Counted from the first letter of the stretch, positions 1-10,712 are shown. The stretch is DNA of 64,000 nt from Zopfochytrium polystomum (GCA_025765615.1 JAIVFJ010000074.1:62001-126000); one strand, 5' to 3'. Notes: generated from the sequence alone by a model not told the origin. Numbers and translations: made by a program.

Positions 1-900
1 CTCTCGCTCAGTCTCTCTGTGCTTCTCGCTTTTGGAAATATTTCCTCTCGCGGATGGAAAACTTTTTTTGTTTTTTTTTTTCTTGACCCTGAAACAAAAT
101 TAACAGTAAAATGCTCGTCGTCATCGGGAGCGAATCAATTCTCAGTCCGTGTCCAGCAGCCATAATTTTGCAACGAAGAACAAAGTACCAAGCGGTCTGT
201 CTTGCCTTTCTTAAGAAAATTTTTCTTTCTTGCTGTGCGTGTTTTTTTTTTTTTCTCTCTTTTTTTTTCTGGGACAAAAAACGGGAGACGGGCGCGGCCG
301 CTCCGGAAGTGGGCCCTACCTCATTGAACCAATCAGCTGTCGCGGCTGAATCAGCGGGAAAAGCCAAGGTCCCGCCGCGCTTGTGTGTGTGTGTGTGTGT
401 GCCTTTTTCGCCATGAACCATATAATACAACACGCCATTTCCTTGGCCGTCGAAGTCAATTTGCCCGTTCTTCCCTTTGAAAGCCAAAATCCAATCTTTC
501 GCTGCTCATAGTCAACGATCGTGCGCTGTGAAGCTTAAAGAACGTGTTTCCACAACGACGCCCTCTGGTCAAATTTACAAAACTTTAACAGGGGGAAACC
601 AATTCAAAGAAACGAGGGAAGAGATGCCACACTGCAACGTTTGCAAGCGTCGTTCATGCCCAAGCCCCCTTAACCTTCCCCTCCCCTTCCCACCCACCTA
701 CCCACCAACCCCTCTCCCTAACCCTCACTTATCTCTCTTGTGATCTGCCTGAAAAAATTGATTCAAAAGTCCGGTTTTCAAGCAATTGGGAGCGTTTGAC
801 AACAACAGTAAAATTTGTACCTGCACGATCTGAGGGAATCAGATGTTACTCTGGCAAAGAGTCAGCTCGTTCTTTCTGCATCCAGTCTAATAAAGAGTCT
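1..900. other. Intergenic, no gene resolved
   Basis: No conserved protein was recognised on either strand. The stretch has T-rich runs near 67-85 and 241-270 and a (TG)n tract near 383-401. A minus-strand reading frame opens at about 487 and runs toward the window edge. It has no family motif I can name and becomes lysine-rich low complexity, so I do not call it a gene. It could be the first exon of a gene lying mostly outside the window. Confidence 0.4.
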
Positions 901-1312
901 GTTAGGTGGAACTGACTGGTCAGCAGCAAGAGGCACAAGACAGACCTGAACTTGTTGTGACTGTCAGTTATTGTTCTCACAGTGCCCATAGGAGAGCAAG
1001 CCACTGCCAATGCAGACCTGGGCGCTGGCTTGTGCTGTTGACAAATACTCTGAGTATTAAGTGGAATGGAAACCTGGTGTAAGCAGTTTTCTTCCTCCTC
1101 TGCTCAAACAGATAATATAGGAGAGGTTTTTACCCTGTGCCAGTCACACTTGCCCAGGCAACTATTACAGCGTGCATATCATCATTATGTATCAATTATT
1201 CATAACAGAGTTTTTCTCTTTCTCTCCAAGTTGGGGAGAAGGACCACCCACAAACACACATCTCCACTTCATTCACTCCTTCCACTCACTCCCTCAGAGT
1301 AGACTGTTTACA
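901..1312 (+). repeat. Dispersed repeat, copy A (about 412 bp)
   Basis: This segment is nearly identical (I estimate above 90% by eye) to 44899-45302. Both copies begin at GTTAGGTGGA and end at AGTAGACTGTTTACA, and similarity stops abruptly at both ends. It is non-coding and CpG-poor. A short look-alike of its 3' end (AGACTGTAAGCAGAGTCAGAC) occurs near 50292. It is therefore a mobile or formerly mobile non-autonomous element; the class is unknown because I see no terminal inverted repeat or clear target duplication. Confidence 0.75.
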
Positions 1313-1673
1313 GAGTCAGACCATAATCTGGACAGATAAAGAACTACGTGGGAAAAGAGGGCAAAATACAATTTGAACTGGATGTTAAGTCTTCTCAAAG
1401 GACTGCAGTAAAGAGAATGGATGACAGTACTGGCAAGTATTCCACCTTCAGTGGAGAAGAAGACTTGAATTTTTTTTCCTTTTTTGTTGGTGGAAGCAAA
1501 CTTCAGATCCTGGTTGAAGAAAGCAAATTCTCAAAGGATTTCTCAATTCCTCACAAGCTTACACTTTCAGTGAAGGTTCACCAAATGCAACCCACAAAAA
1601 GATTTGCAAGGAAACCTGCGCTCTCCCAGTTCCAAAAAACCTCCACAGGGAAAGCCGCACTACCACCACCAAT

Positions 1674-1955
1674 TAAGGGTCGGCGGATTTTACCGGTATC
1701 TGAACCCAAACCGGGAAATTTCCGGTTAGGGTTAACGCCAATCTCACTAACCGGACTTCGGTTAGCATACAGTTAGGATGCGGTTTGACAATTTTAACAC
1801 AAAAAAAGTCCAGATTTCCGATTTAAAACCGGAAATCTGGACTTAACCTCGTTAATTAACCAAAATTTCCGGCTGCCGTTCGGTTTCGGTTAAGGGATTT
1901 AACCAGCGGATCCGTTAAGGTTAAGCGTTGGTTCTATCTGAACCGCCGACCCTTA
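1674..1955. mobile_element. hAT-like MITE, complete
   Basis: A 282-bp non-coding element has perfect 13-bp terminal inverted repeats (TAAGGGTCGGCGG at 1674-1686, its complement at 1943-1955) flanked by an 8-bp direct repeat CCACCAAT (1666-1673 and 1956-1963). The interior contains a perfect 15-bp inverted repeat (1806-1820 / 1830-1844) with a 9-nt loop, plus many GGTTAA/TTAACC words. An 8-bp target duplication and a TA-starting G-rich terminus are typical of hAT transposons. There is no transposase, so it would be mobilised in trans. The intact ends and duplication argue for recent insertion. Confidence 0.8.
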
Positions 1956-2235
1956 CCACCAATTGCCAAAAACCATATGTTCTGCCAGCAATGCAAATGT
2001 CGGCTGTTTACACATTGAAAACTCTCTGTAAAGCACAGTCCACTCTGAGTGAGGGAGTGGAAGTGTTGATCGATCCTCACGAAAACGATAAAGCGAGTGA
2101 GGATGTTTTTCCCTTATGCTTTGCCGCAGGCAAATTGTCTGGCGAACTTTGTCAACACCAACCTTGAATGACAAGGTTGTTTTGTTCTTTTTTTCTTTCG
2201 TGGTGACTTGTCAGACGGTCGATCACGCCAAAGAA

Positions 2236-3997
2236 ATGGTATGGTGGTTGCTTCCTCCGACGAAGGAGTAACCTATCGATCTTTCAACACTAATTCCCCG
2301 GCAATCCTTCCCAGTCGACGCTCTTTGTTCTTTTCGAAACCTCGTCCGGATATGCCCTATTTGAGCAGATTCAGTCGGAGGAGATCGCGCAAGGAATAGC
2401 CGGCGTGCAAGCGGCTGCACAGGACCTCGCCAAGTTTGGCCGGTACGTGAAACTGAAAAGCTTCGCTCCGTTCAAGAGCGCCGTTCATGCCTTAGAGAAT
2501 ATGATGGACGTCACTGAAGGTAACCGTTCTTGGTTAACTGTCCTCGACCTCTTTTGCAGTGTTACATTTTTGACGCAGCTCTCCCTGTTACTTTATTCGG
2601 GCAGGCGTCGTAAAACGATCACCTTAAAGCATTTCTGGAGGTGAACCTGTCGACGTTGGGACCGAAAGCAAGATCCAGCTGGGAGTGGCGGAGAAGACGT
2701 TGGCAGGGCATATCAAGTCGCTTCTGGGCTACAATTGTGTCAGTGACGAGACCGTCCAGGAGATAACCCGCGGTCTGCGTCTCCATGGTGACAAGCTTTT
2801 GAAACAACTTAGAGACGGTGACTTCTATCGCGCCCAGCTTGGTCTTGGCCACTCGTACTCTCGCGCGAAAGTCAAATTCAATGTCAACCGCGCAGACAAC
2901 ATGATCATTCAAGCCATAAACCTGTTAGACCAGCTGGACAAGGACTGCAATACTTTTGCCATGCGTGTCAGGTTCGTCACATCATGGTCGGTTCCTCCGC
3001 TCTAACTCGATTTTAATTAATTCCAGAGAATGGTATTCGTGGCACTTCCCCGAACTGGTCAAGATTGTGAACGACAACCTTATCTACGCGAAATGTGTCA
3101 AGTTCATCAAGAACAAGTCTGAGCTCTCAGAGAGTGCGATCCCCGGTTTGGAGGCTATTCTTGGCGAGGACGGAGTGCGCGCGCGCCAGATCTTCCAAGC
3201 GGCCACAAGCATCGATGGGCACCGACATTTCTGCCGTTGACATGGAGAATATCGAAGCCTTCGCAGAGCGCGTGATTTCCCTGACCGAGTACCGTAATGA
3301 ACTTCAAGGCTACCTTGTCTCCAAAATGCACCAAGTAGCACCTAATCTTTCTGCACTAATTGGCGAGTCAGTTGGCGCACGGCTTATTTCCCATGCCGGG
3401 TCCCTGACAAATCTCTCGAAATATCCTGCGTCCACTGTCCAGATTCTTGGCGCGGAGAAGGCTCTTTTTAGAGCGCTAAAAACCCGAGGAAACACACCAA
3501 AGTACGGTCTCATCTACCACAGCACATTCATTGGGCGAGCAGCCGTCAAAAACAAAGGGCGTATTTCCCGTGTTTTGGCGAACAAATGCTCAATTGCCTC
3601 GCGAATTGATTGCTTCCTTGACAAGCCGACGTCGCGGTTCGGAGAACTCTTGCGGGAGCAGGTTGAGGAGCGGCTGGAAGTTCTACGAGGAGGGAACGAC
3701 CCCCCGAAAGAATCTGGATGTCATGAAAAAGGCGATGAAAGATGTGTCGGACGCCAATGCCGTTGGTGCGTCCCTGCCGCAGATTGTCATACCCTCAACT
3801 TAACCGTCTTCTTTTTCCAAAATGCTCAGAATCAGATGTTGCTGTGAAAGGCAAGCGTAAAAGTGCTGACGAGCCGGCCGAGGGGAAAAAAGGGCAAGAA
3901 GGCCAAAAAGTCGAAAGGGGAGGATGTTGAGGCCAATGGCAACGGGGAAGATGCGTCTTCAGAGAAGAAGAAAAAGAAGAAGAAGGAGAAGAAATAA
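2236..3997 (+). CDS. NOP56: NOP56, box C/D snoRNP core protein (frame-broken)
   Basis: This encodes a core protein of box C/D snoRNPs, which guide 2'-O-methylation and processing of pre-rRNA in the nucleolus. Proposed exons are 2236-2238, 2315-2519, 2605-2971, 3027-3765 and 3830-3997. The first exon is the ATG alone. The product (about 490 aa when frames are followed) has the N-terminal NOP5NT region ([17 protein letters not shown]), the central Nop domain ([20 protein letters not shown], then [20 protein letters not shown] and NTPKYGLI) and a KKE-rich C-terminus, all as in the family. To follow conserved protein the frame must change about five times: one extra base at 2611-2615, one missing near 2665, and one extra near 3216, 3681 and 3876-3884. 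Residues around each break are fully conserved, so these are very recent breaks or sequence errors, not an old pseudogene. RPL3 follows about 190 bp downstream on the same strand. Confidence 0.9.
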
Positions 3998-4187
3998 ATG
4001 ACTGCCCACTTCGTACGAGATGTGTTTTCCTTGTTGTTCGGCCGTATCGAATGTGAACAGGCATCCTTAAAGAGTTTCTTGGGCTTTGGGATTTGGAGAT
4101 GACATGTCAGGGCGATGATCTTTTTTCCATCGTCAAAAAGGCCAGCTGCCTTCCCACTTCGCTCCAGAAAAATTCAAGAGAACAGAC

Positions 4188-5673
4188 ATGGTGTGTGTCA
4201 CTTCATTCGTTGCCATCCTTCTGCCGTCCCTTCCCAATCCCATCCCATCCCATGCCATCCCATCGCAACCCGATCTCTCACGCAGTCAGCAAACGGCATC
4301 TACCGTTGCTGTCGTGCGCCGATCACTTCAGCTCGGTGTCTGCCCTTCTAAACGCCCACGGCATCTACGATTACTGACTTTTCTCAACGTAGTCTCACCG
4401 CAAGTTTGAGCACCCTCGCCACGGTTCGCTCGGCTTCCTGCCGAGAAAGCGATCCCGCAGCCACCGTGGTCGCGTCAAGGCGTTTCCCCGTGATGACCCT
4501 AAGAAGCCCGTTCACATGACGGCCTTCGTTGGATACAAAGCCGGCATGACCCACATCGTCCGTGACCTTGAGCGTCCTGGCTCGAGTAAGTTCAGCGTTT
4601 CACGTTTTCAAGCCTCATCGTTGTGTCAAATCGGCTGACCGAGCCCTGATACACAGAGATGCACAAGAAGGAAGTTGTCGAGGCGGGTGACTATCCTGGA
4701 AACCCCTCCCGTCGTCGTCGTTGGTGTTGTCGGCTACGTGGAGACCCCCCGTGGCCTTCGTGCCCTCACTACCGTCTGGGCAGAGCACCTTAGCGACGAA
4801 GTGAAGCGTCGCTTCTACAAGAACTGGTACCGCTCCAAGAAGAAGGCTTTCACCAAGTTCGCGACGAAGTACACCAAAAATGACGGGAAGTCGATCCAAT
4901 ACAACCTTGAGCGTCTCAAGAAGCACTGCCAGGTGATTCGAGTGATCGTCCACACTCAAGTCCACCTTCTCAGCATTGGCCAGAAAAGGTACTCTATTTG
5001 GCTTCATTTCATTGTCTGACTTTCCGAGTAGGCGCACGTTCTGGAGGTGCAGTTGAACGGTGGCTCTGTCGCTGACAAAGTGAACTGGGCAAAGGACCAC
5101 TTCGAGAAGACAATCAAGGTTTCGGAAGTCTTTGGCCAGAACGAGATGATTGATGTGATCGGTGTTACCAAAGGTCACGGTTACACTGGTGTCGTCGCTC
5201 GTTGGGGTGTGAAGAAGCTTCCCCGCAAGACTCACCGTGGTCTCCGCAAGGTCGCCTGTATCGGCGCGTGGCACCCGTCTCGTGTGATGTACTCTGTCCC
5301 TCGCGCGGGTCAGTCCGGTTTCCACCACCGCACTGAGATGAACAAGAAGATTTACCGCATCGGAGCGAAGGGCGACCCCAACTCTGGTGCAACGGAGTTT
5401 GACATCACGGAGAAGTCTATCACTCCTCTCGGCGGTTTCCCGCACTACGGTGTTGTCAAGGAAGACTGGCTTATGATCAAGGGCTGCACTGTTGGTGTGA
5501 AGAAGCGTGTCCTGACCCTCCGAAAGTCGCTGGTCACCCACACCAAGCGCTCTGCCCTCGAGGAGGTCAGCCTGAAGTTCATCGACACCTCGTCGAAGTT
5601 CGGCCACGGTCGCTTCCAGACCGCTGCGGAGAAGAAGAGCTTCTTTGGCACCTTGAAGAAGGACCTGGAGTGA
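4188..5673 (+). CDS. RPL3: 60S ribosomal protein uL3 (RPL3)
   Basis: Large-subunit protein uL3, which contacts the peptidyl-transferase centre. Proposed exons are 4188-4190 (the ATG alone), 4393-4585, 4657-4988 and 5032-5673, giving about 389 aa, the usual length. Diagnostic stretches include [20 protein letters not shown] after the Met, [56 protein letters not shown] and the C-terminal [16 protein letters not shown]. Two single-base anomalies are needed to follow the family: an extra G in GGG at 4685-4687 (before VTILETPPV) and a missing A in AAAA at 4984-4987 just before the third donor site. Together they restore the net frame. Both lie in homopolymers. The long last exon is uninterrupted. 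Confidence 0.95.
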
Positions 5674-6024
5674 AGCTTTGGGCGTTGAGTGGTTGGGTTT
5701 TGTGGATTTGTCTGTCTGGCTTGAAGGGTCTGTTGGCAAATGGCCAATAATACACATTTTCGAAGGAATGCGATTTCTACTCTGGCTGCGTTGAAATCGA
5801 GTCCCAACAAGGCGGGTGTCGGAGGTCATGTGACAAGTCTGGTCTGCAATCAACTTTTCTTCTTGTTCAGTTACAATATATTGAATAATTGCGCGGGGGC
5901 ATATTCCAACAGGTTGCGACATTATTACATGTAATATTTATCTTCTTGGACACTTGAATTTTATTTTTGCGCTGAACCTTAAAGTCCGTCCACCCACACG
6001 AACCGACGATCAAGTTTTACGCGT
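5674..6024. other. Convergent 3' intergenic region
   Basis: About 350 bp separates the RPL3 stop from the KDSR stop on the opposite strand. It is AT-rich, with AATAATA- and ATATAAT-like words near 5747 and 5874 that could serve as polyadenylation signals for RPL3. No gene was seen. Confidence 0.4.
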
Positions 6025-7450
6025 TTACTGCGTCTTTTTGGTTTGGACGGGGCGAGGGCGCGAAAAGTAATTCGAAATCTCAAGATCCGCCATCCACACC
6101 CAAGCCGTTCCCACCATCGACACGAGGGGCAAAGCAATGGCCTGCCCGAAGGTGGTGTTAAGAATACAGATCCTCGCACCCGCGCCCTTCACCGCGGACA
6201 AAAAAGAGGTGTGAGAAGTTTAACGTTTACCTCTGTCACAGGGTTAGGCCGGGGGGCGCACCCATTGGCGACAACGCGAAGCAACTCGCCGAGAAAGTCG
6301 CCGGCGATTTGGTACCGCCCCACCACGACCTGGGACAGCAGCTTCTTCGCAGCGTCTTCTGCTGTGACAGGGGCGTCGGCGCCTTCCAGCTGAGCGGTGA
6401 TGGCCGGCTTTCCCTTGTTCTCCTCGGCAAAGCCCGGGGTGTCCACGTTCGTCGGGTAGTACATGTGGACGCTGACGCCAAGCGGTTTCAGCTCGGACCT
6501 GAGGGCATCGGCCAAACCGCGGAGCGCGAATTTGCTGCGGGTCGGGGGGGAGGGCGAGAACAGTGAATTGGGGATGGCAGTGTGTGTGTGTGACTTTTGA
6601 CAAAACATTGGAAATACCTGGAGCTGTAGGCGGCGTATCCGCAGAACGAGATGATAGACAGCATGCTACCGACGATGACGATTTTGGAAGGCAGCAGGGC
6701 CTGCTCGTCGGCGGAAACGCCCGCAACGAGCCACGTTCGCTTGCCCGGGGTCGGCCCGGCCTTGTTCTTCTTGACCGGCTCCTCCGGCTCCGGCTTGACC
6801 AACAGCTTGAGGAGCTCCGGGTCCTTTGCCAAGAGGAGGCAGGCGCGGACGACGCTCGCGACGGTCGCATAGTTTTGCGTCATCATCGATTCGAACGGCG
6901 AGCCGCCCGGCGCGGCTGGGTCGGCCTGGTCGACGGAGTACCCGGGGCGCGCGGCGCCGGCGCAGGCAAAGACCCAGTCGGGGCGGCCGGCCTCGCGGTA
7001 CACGGGGCGCAGCTTCTCGACGAGGTCGGCCGTCGAGCTCGCGTCGACGGCGACGGTGCGGATGCGGACGGAGGAGTTGTCGATCCCGGCGGCCTTGGCC
7101 TCGCGCAGGATCTCGTCGGCCGCGAGGTCCAGCGCCGCCTTGCCGCGGGCGAGGATCGTGACGGTGCGTGCGCCCGCGCTGGCGAGCTCGGTGGCGACCG
7201 ACTTGCCGAGGCCCTTTGACGCGCCGACGACGAGGACGTGCTTCTTTGCGGCGGCGCGGGCGAGGCCGCGGCGCGAGTAGCGCGACGCGATCCAGAAGCT
7301 GGCGAGGAACTTGAGGGTCGCGAATGCGGGGGCAAAGACGAGAAGTTTCCAGGGGTTGTCCGCCATGCCGAAGGGCAGGTAGACGCTGATGGCCTTGATG
7401 GCCGTGACTGCGGCATCGGTGGCGGCCGCTAAGGCGGTGGCAGCAGCCAT
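6025..7450 (-). CDS. KDSR: 3-ketodihydrosphingosine reductase (TSC10/KDSR-like)
   Basis: A short-chain dehydrogenase/reductase of the endoplasmic reticulum that reduces 3-ketodihydrosphingosine to dihydrosphingosine with NADPH, the second step of sphingolipid synthesis. Exons on the minus strand are 7450-6618, 6534-6231 and 6141-6025, giving 417 aa. An N-terminal membrane segment (about residues 33-55) precedes the nucleotide-binding glycine motif GASKGLGKS. The catalytic Tyr-x3-Lys is YSSSK within AAYSSSKFALRG, rebuilt across the first intron. The last exon supplies a second hydrophobic stretch (AIALPLVSMVGTAWVWM) as in fungal Tsc10. Family members are about 320-350 aa; the excess is an alanine-rich N-terminus and a charged loop (PEPEEPVKKNK). 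A CT tract on the sense strand lies just upstream. No frame break was seen. Confidence 0.9.
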
Positions 7451-7559
7451 GGATTGAAGAGGAGAGAGTTGGAGCCGAGACAGACAGACAGACACAAGGA
7501 GACGAGGAAAAATCGGATGAGGGATGCAACAATAATAATAAAAGAAAGAAAAAGAAAGA

Positions 7560-7597
7560 AAAACATGAGCAAGAGAGACAGAGACAGAGACAGAGGA

Positions 7598-7632
<35 letters not shown>

Positions 7633-7680
7633 GACAGAGAGACAGAGAGAGAGAGAGGGAGAGAGAGGAAGAGACAACCT
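7560..7680. repeat. (GA)n/(CT)n microsatellite upstream of KDSR
   Basis: About 100 bp of nearly pure GA with CAGA interruptions on the plus strand, which is CT on the sense strand of KDSR, ending roughly 110 bp before its start codon. It is followed by T-rich runs at 7731-7780. Long frames crossing it on both strands are low-complexity artefacts. Confidence 0.9.
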
Positions 7681-7844
7681 CTTCCAATTCCGATTCCTCT
7701 TTCCCCGTTACACTGATGAGGAGCTGCCTTTTTTTTTTTTCTTTTTTTTTGTTCTTTCCCTTTCCTTCCCTTTTTTTCCAGTCGTTCACCCATTTCAACG
7801 ATAACAACAAAAACAACAGCAGCAGCAACCGAAAGCGAAGCGAT

Positions 7845-10166
7845 TCATGGTTGGTATGTGGGCAGCACTTCCGTGCTAACAGGTATAGACGACACCCATC
7901 GCGACGGGGCGGGAAGTGGCCGCGCTCGTCCCAGGTCAACTTCCGGCTCATCCACGACGGGCAGCATCTCTTCCGGCTCGAGAAGATTCCAAGCCTCCCC
8001 GCGAACCTCAAACCCCTGAGCCTCCAGCACCCCCCACCGTATGATTTCAACGGCTCCCTGCATGATTCGTATCCTGCGCGTCACAAGCGCGATTCGCGCA
8101 CGGCGAAGCCGCGCACGGAGCTCATCGATCCGTGGGCGCAGTTGGTAGGTGGAGGACTGCAGAAACTCGATCGACCGGCGGATACGCGCAATTTTCGCTT
8201 CGCACCGTGTGATTGCCGCAACCGTGCGGTCCGCAAGCTGGCTCGTGGGCCTTTGCCAATGGCAAGCCAATGTTACGGCAACGTACATCCAGAACAAAGG
8301 CGCTACTTACATTGCTTCGTGTTCAGGAATAGTCGGATCGAACGAGAACGCATTCTGAATGGCCGCATCTGCTCGAACCGTCATTTGTTTGGCATCTTTC
8401 CACAACAGAATAGGAAGTGTCATTTTCAAAAAGTCTGCGTTCTGTTTGAAGGAAAACTCAATCCGTACCATAGATCAATTTCGTCGAAAACCATTCAGGA
8501 ATTTCGCCCTCTTTACCCGACAGGAACGCCAACAGCGCAAGCGCCGACTGCACGAGTTGAAGTGCCGACTTCATCTCTGTTTCGGCAGCCATATGGCGGT
8601 CCAGCTCTTCCACAGCCTTTTAACAATACGGAGTGAGCACAGAAACATAGCCAGCATGACGTTTTCCCCAAGTTATACCGAATTGAAGTCGTTCCTGCAA
8701 CTTGAAATCTGGAGTCGCAAAGCAAGATCATCTTTATCATCTTCGAATGTCTAGCACCGTGTTAACCTTGCGTCGTGCTGGCGTTGAGGGCACACTCACA
8801 TCATCTAGAAGGGCTGAGAGAGCCTCGCGCCATTTCGATAATGTCTTGTTCATGTCAGTCATGGACTCAATCTTAGCGAGTTGTAAGAATGGCGCCGTTT
8901 TTGGTCAAGTAAAAACAGGTGCACCTCCAATATCGCTTCCGATAGCTTTTGGGTCGTTACATTTACTTGGCTACGAATGGCGGCATCCGCTTTCTTCGCT
9001 TGGTCCAGTTTCGCCTTGGTTTCGTTGACTCTTCTTTCGACGCCACCCTTTCAATCGTTTAGAAATGGTCTCCTTGTGGACAGGTTTTACATTAATCGAT
9101 GCGGAGATGGTCGAGAGACTGAATGAGCTACGGAAACTTTCGAGTTCCTGCTCCAGTCGCTTTCGTTCACTTTCACGTTTCAACAGTTCCCGTTTGTCCA
9201 GCTCTAAACGGTCTCGCAAGTTCGATATAAAGCGAGACTGTCCGGTCGTTCACAACATCAGCCAATCGTTTCCGCTTTAGTTGCCTATATTCACCTGAAT
9301 TGGAAGCTGATCGTCCAGGTTCTGTAAACTTGATATTTGCTTGGACAGATGCTCTGATCGTTGTTTCAGGCCTTCATGTTCAGGAATGCGTTTCAAAAGG
9401 GAACATTACCAAATTGGTCTACTGCAAGTAGCAAGTGGAGAGGGAGCGGATGAGGATCTGCGGGGGGGCCGAGGTCGTCGTGAGCACTCTCCTCGTCGAT
9501 CCATCGCCGTTCAGCTGCAGTAACTGCGAATTGACCCGAGAAGGAGGAGGAGGAGGAAGAGGAGGAGGAGGAGGAGGAGGCGGGGACGGATGAAGGGTGG
9601 TGGAGAGACAAGGAAGAATGGGGTTGGGGGGTCTGGCCATTCGTGCCCCTGCTCCTGCCACCAACCGCTGCCAAAGGGGCCGCAGGCGGTGCTGGTGGCA
9701 GCGCTGCGGGTTGCGCAAACATCACCGGTGCGGTCGGCAGGCTCGGCAGATCGTGAAAGCGGCTACCACTGCCCATGTCCTCGTCCTCGTCCTCGGGCGG
9801 GGTCGAAGCATGCACCAGGAGAGGAGGCGGCGGGGTTGCAGGAGGGTCATCGTGGTCGTCGTCGTCGTCGTCATCCGCCCCTCGGCCTCCTCTTGCTGGC
9901 CGTCCATCGTGGCGGTGATGGTGTTGGCGGTGTTGGTGGTGGTGGTGGTGGTGGTGGTGGTGGTGAATGTGCGTCTGACCGGCGGCGGCAGCAGCAGCAG
10001 CAGTAGCAGCGGCGGCAGCAGCGACGGTGGCGGTGGCTACCGCGGATGCCGCAGACGCCGCCGCCACCGCCGCCGACGCTGCCGACGCCGCCGACGCCGC
10101 TCGGCCGTCCGATCCGTCCTTGTCTGCGGCGCCGTCCGACGCAAGCGCCATCACCGCCGAACCCAT
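7845..10166 (-). CDS. Coiled-coil protein with low-complexity N-terminus, family unknown
   Basis: I do not recognise the family. The first exon (10166-9410, ATG at 10166) encodes alanine runs, a histidine run of about ten (9930-9965), an aspartate run and a serine run of about twelve, ending VDQFG. A 38-bp intron (9409-9372) leads to LKQRSEHLSKQISSLQ and a long, charged coiled coil (LRDRLELDKRELLKRESERKRLEQELE near 9219-9130). Further exons give KWREALSALLDD, TFEDDKDDLALRL, AVEELDRHMAAETEMKSALQL, GKEGEIPEWFSTKLI and LPILLWKDAKQM. An intron from about 8312 precedes the last exon, which ends with a second coiled coil and an acidic tail at 7845. At least three single-base shifts are needed to follow the coil (near 9205, 9020 and 8485), and exon borders there are tentative. 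The start is divergent from ARL13, about 550 bp apart. Confidence 0.6.
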
Positions 10167-10712
10167 TTTTTGTTCTTCTTGTTTTTTTCCCTTTTGGTTT
10201 TTTTTTTCGCCTTTTTTAATTTTATATAATATGTAGTCCATTTACATGCATGTCTTTGTGGAGGAGCAAACGATGCTTCAAAGAGTTGTAATTTCGTCAT
10301 GTATGAAAATGAAAGAAGTTTGAAGAGTACTTTACCTCAAATGGTTCTGATTGCTAGCAAATTTGGCTCGGTAAACCTTGAAAGTTGATGGTAACCCTCG
10401 TTGAGTAGGAGTTTTCTTAAAGAATACTGCTTCCGTCAAACGAAGTACGGAACCCCTAGCGAAAATTCAAAGTATTGTGGTTTTGTCATTAAACGAGCAA
10501 CGCAAGTTGAAGACAACTTCAAGTTTCACGGGTTCCGGCGGAAAGAAGCAGAATGAATCTGCGGACAATGGGGACTGACGCAGTACATGGTAATTATGAA
10601 GCCCTCCACCCATTTTTCCAGAATAACCCAACAATTAAGAGTTTGCTCATATCTGTTTTTTTTTTGTTTGTCGCATACCTCTCCGTTAAACTACTGTTGG
10701 GTTTGTCGCCGA
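10167..10712. promoter_or_regulatory. Divergent promoter region between coiled-coil gene and ARL13
   Basis: This stretch lies between two outward-facing start codons, so it should hold both promoters. It is AT-rich next to the minus-strand gene (TATATAATATG near 10223) and T-rich. A short plus-strand frame from 10553 encodes a membrane-like segment (SLLISVFFLFVAYLSVKLLLG) in a different frame from the downstream GTPase; see findings. Confidence 0.4.

Noticed and set aside
8..487. 159-codon minus-strand frame
   Set aside because: Lysine-rich low complexity over T-rich DNA and no recognisable motif; it may contain a real first exon but this cannot be shown from the window.
1720..1930. TTAGGG/GGTTAA words suggesting an interstitial telomere array
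   Set aside because: The words are irregularly spaced inside an element with its own terminal inverted repeats and target duplication; there is no tandem array.
2605..2630. Alternative acceptor at 2629 in NOP56 that would avoid the first frame break
   Set aside because: It would delete codons reading GVVNDHLK that match the family, and the second break would remain.
6488..8050. Long minus-strand frame extending KDSR by 200 codons upstream
   Set aside because: The extension translates the (GA)n tract into Ser/Leu repeats; homology and composition start at the ATG at 7450.
7716..8636. 306-codon plus-strand frame
   Set aside because: Starts in poly-T and lies antisense to the coiled-coil gene, whose minus-strand reading has coherent heptads and splice sites.
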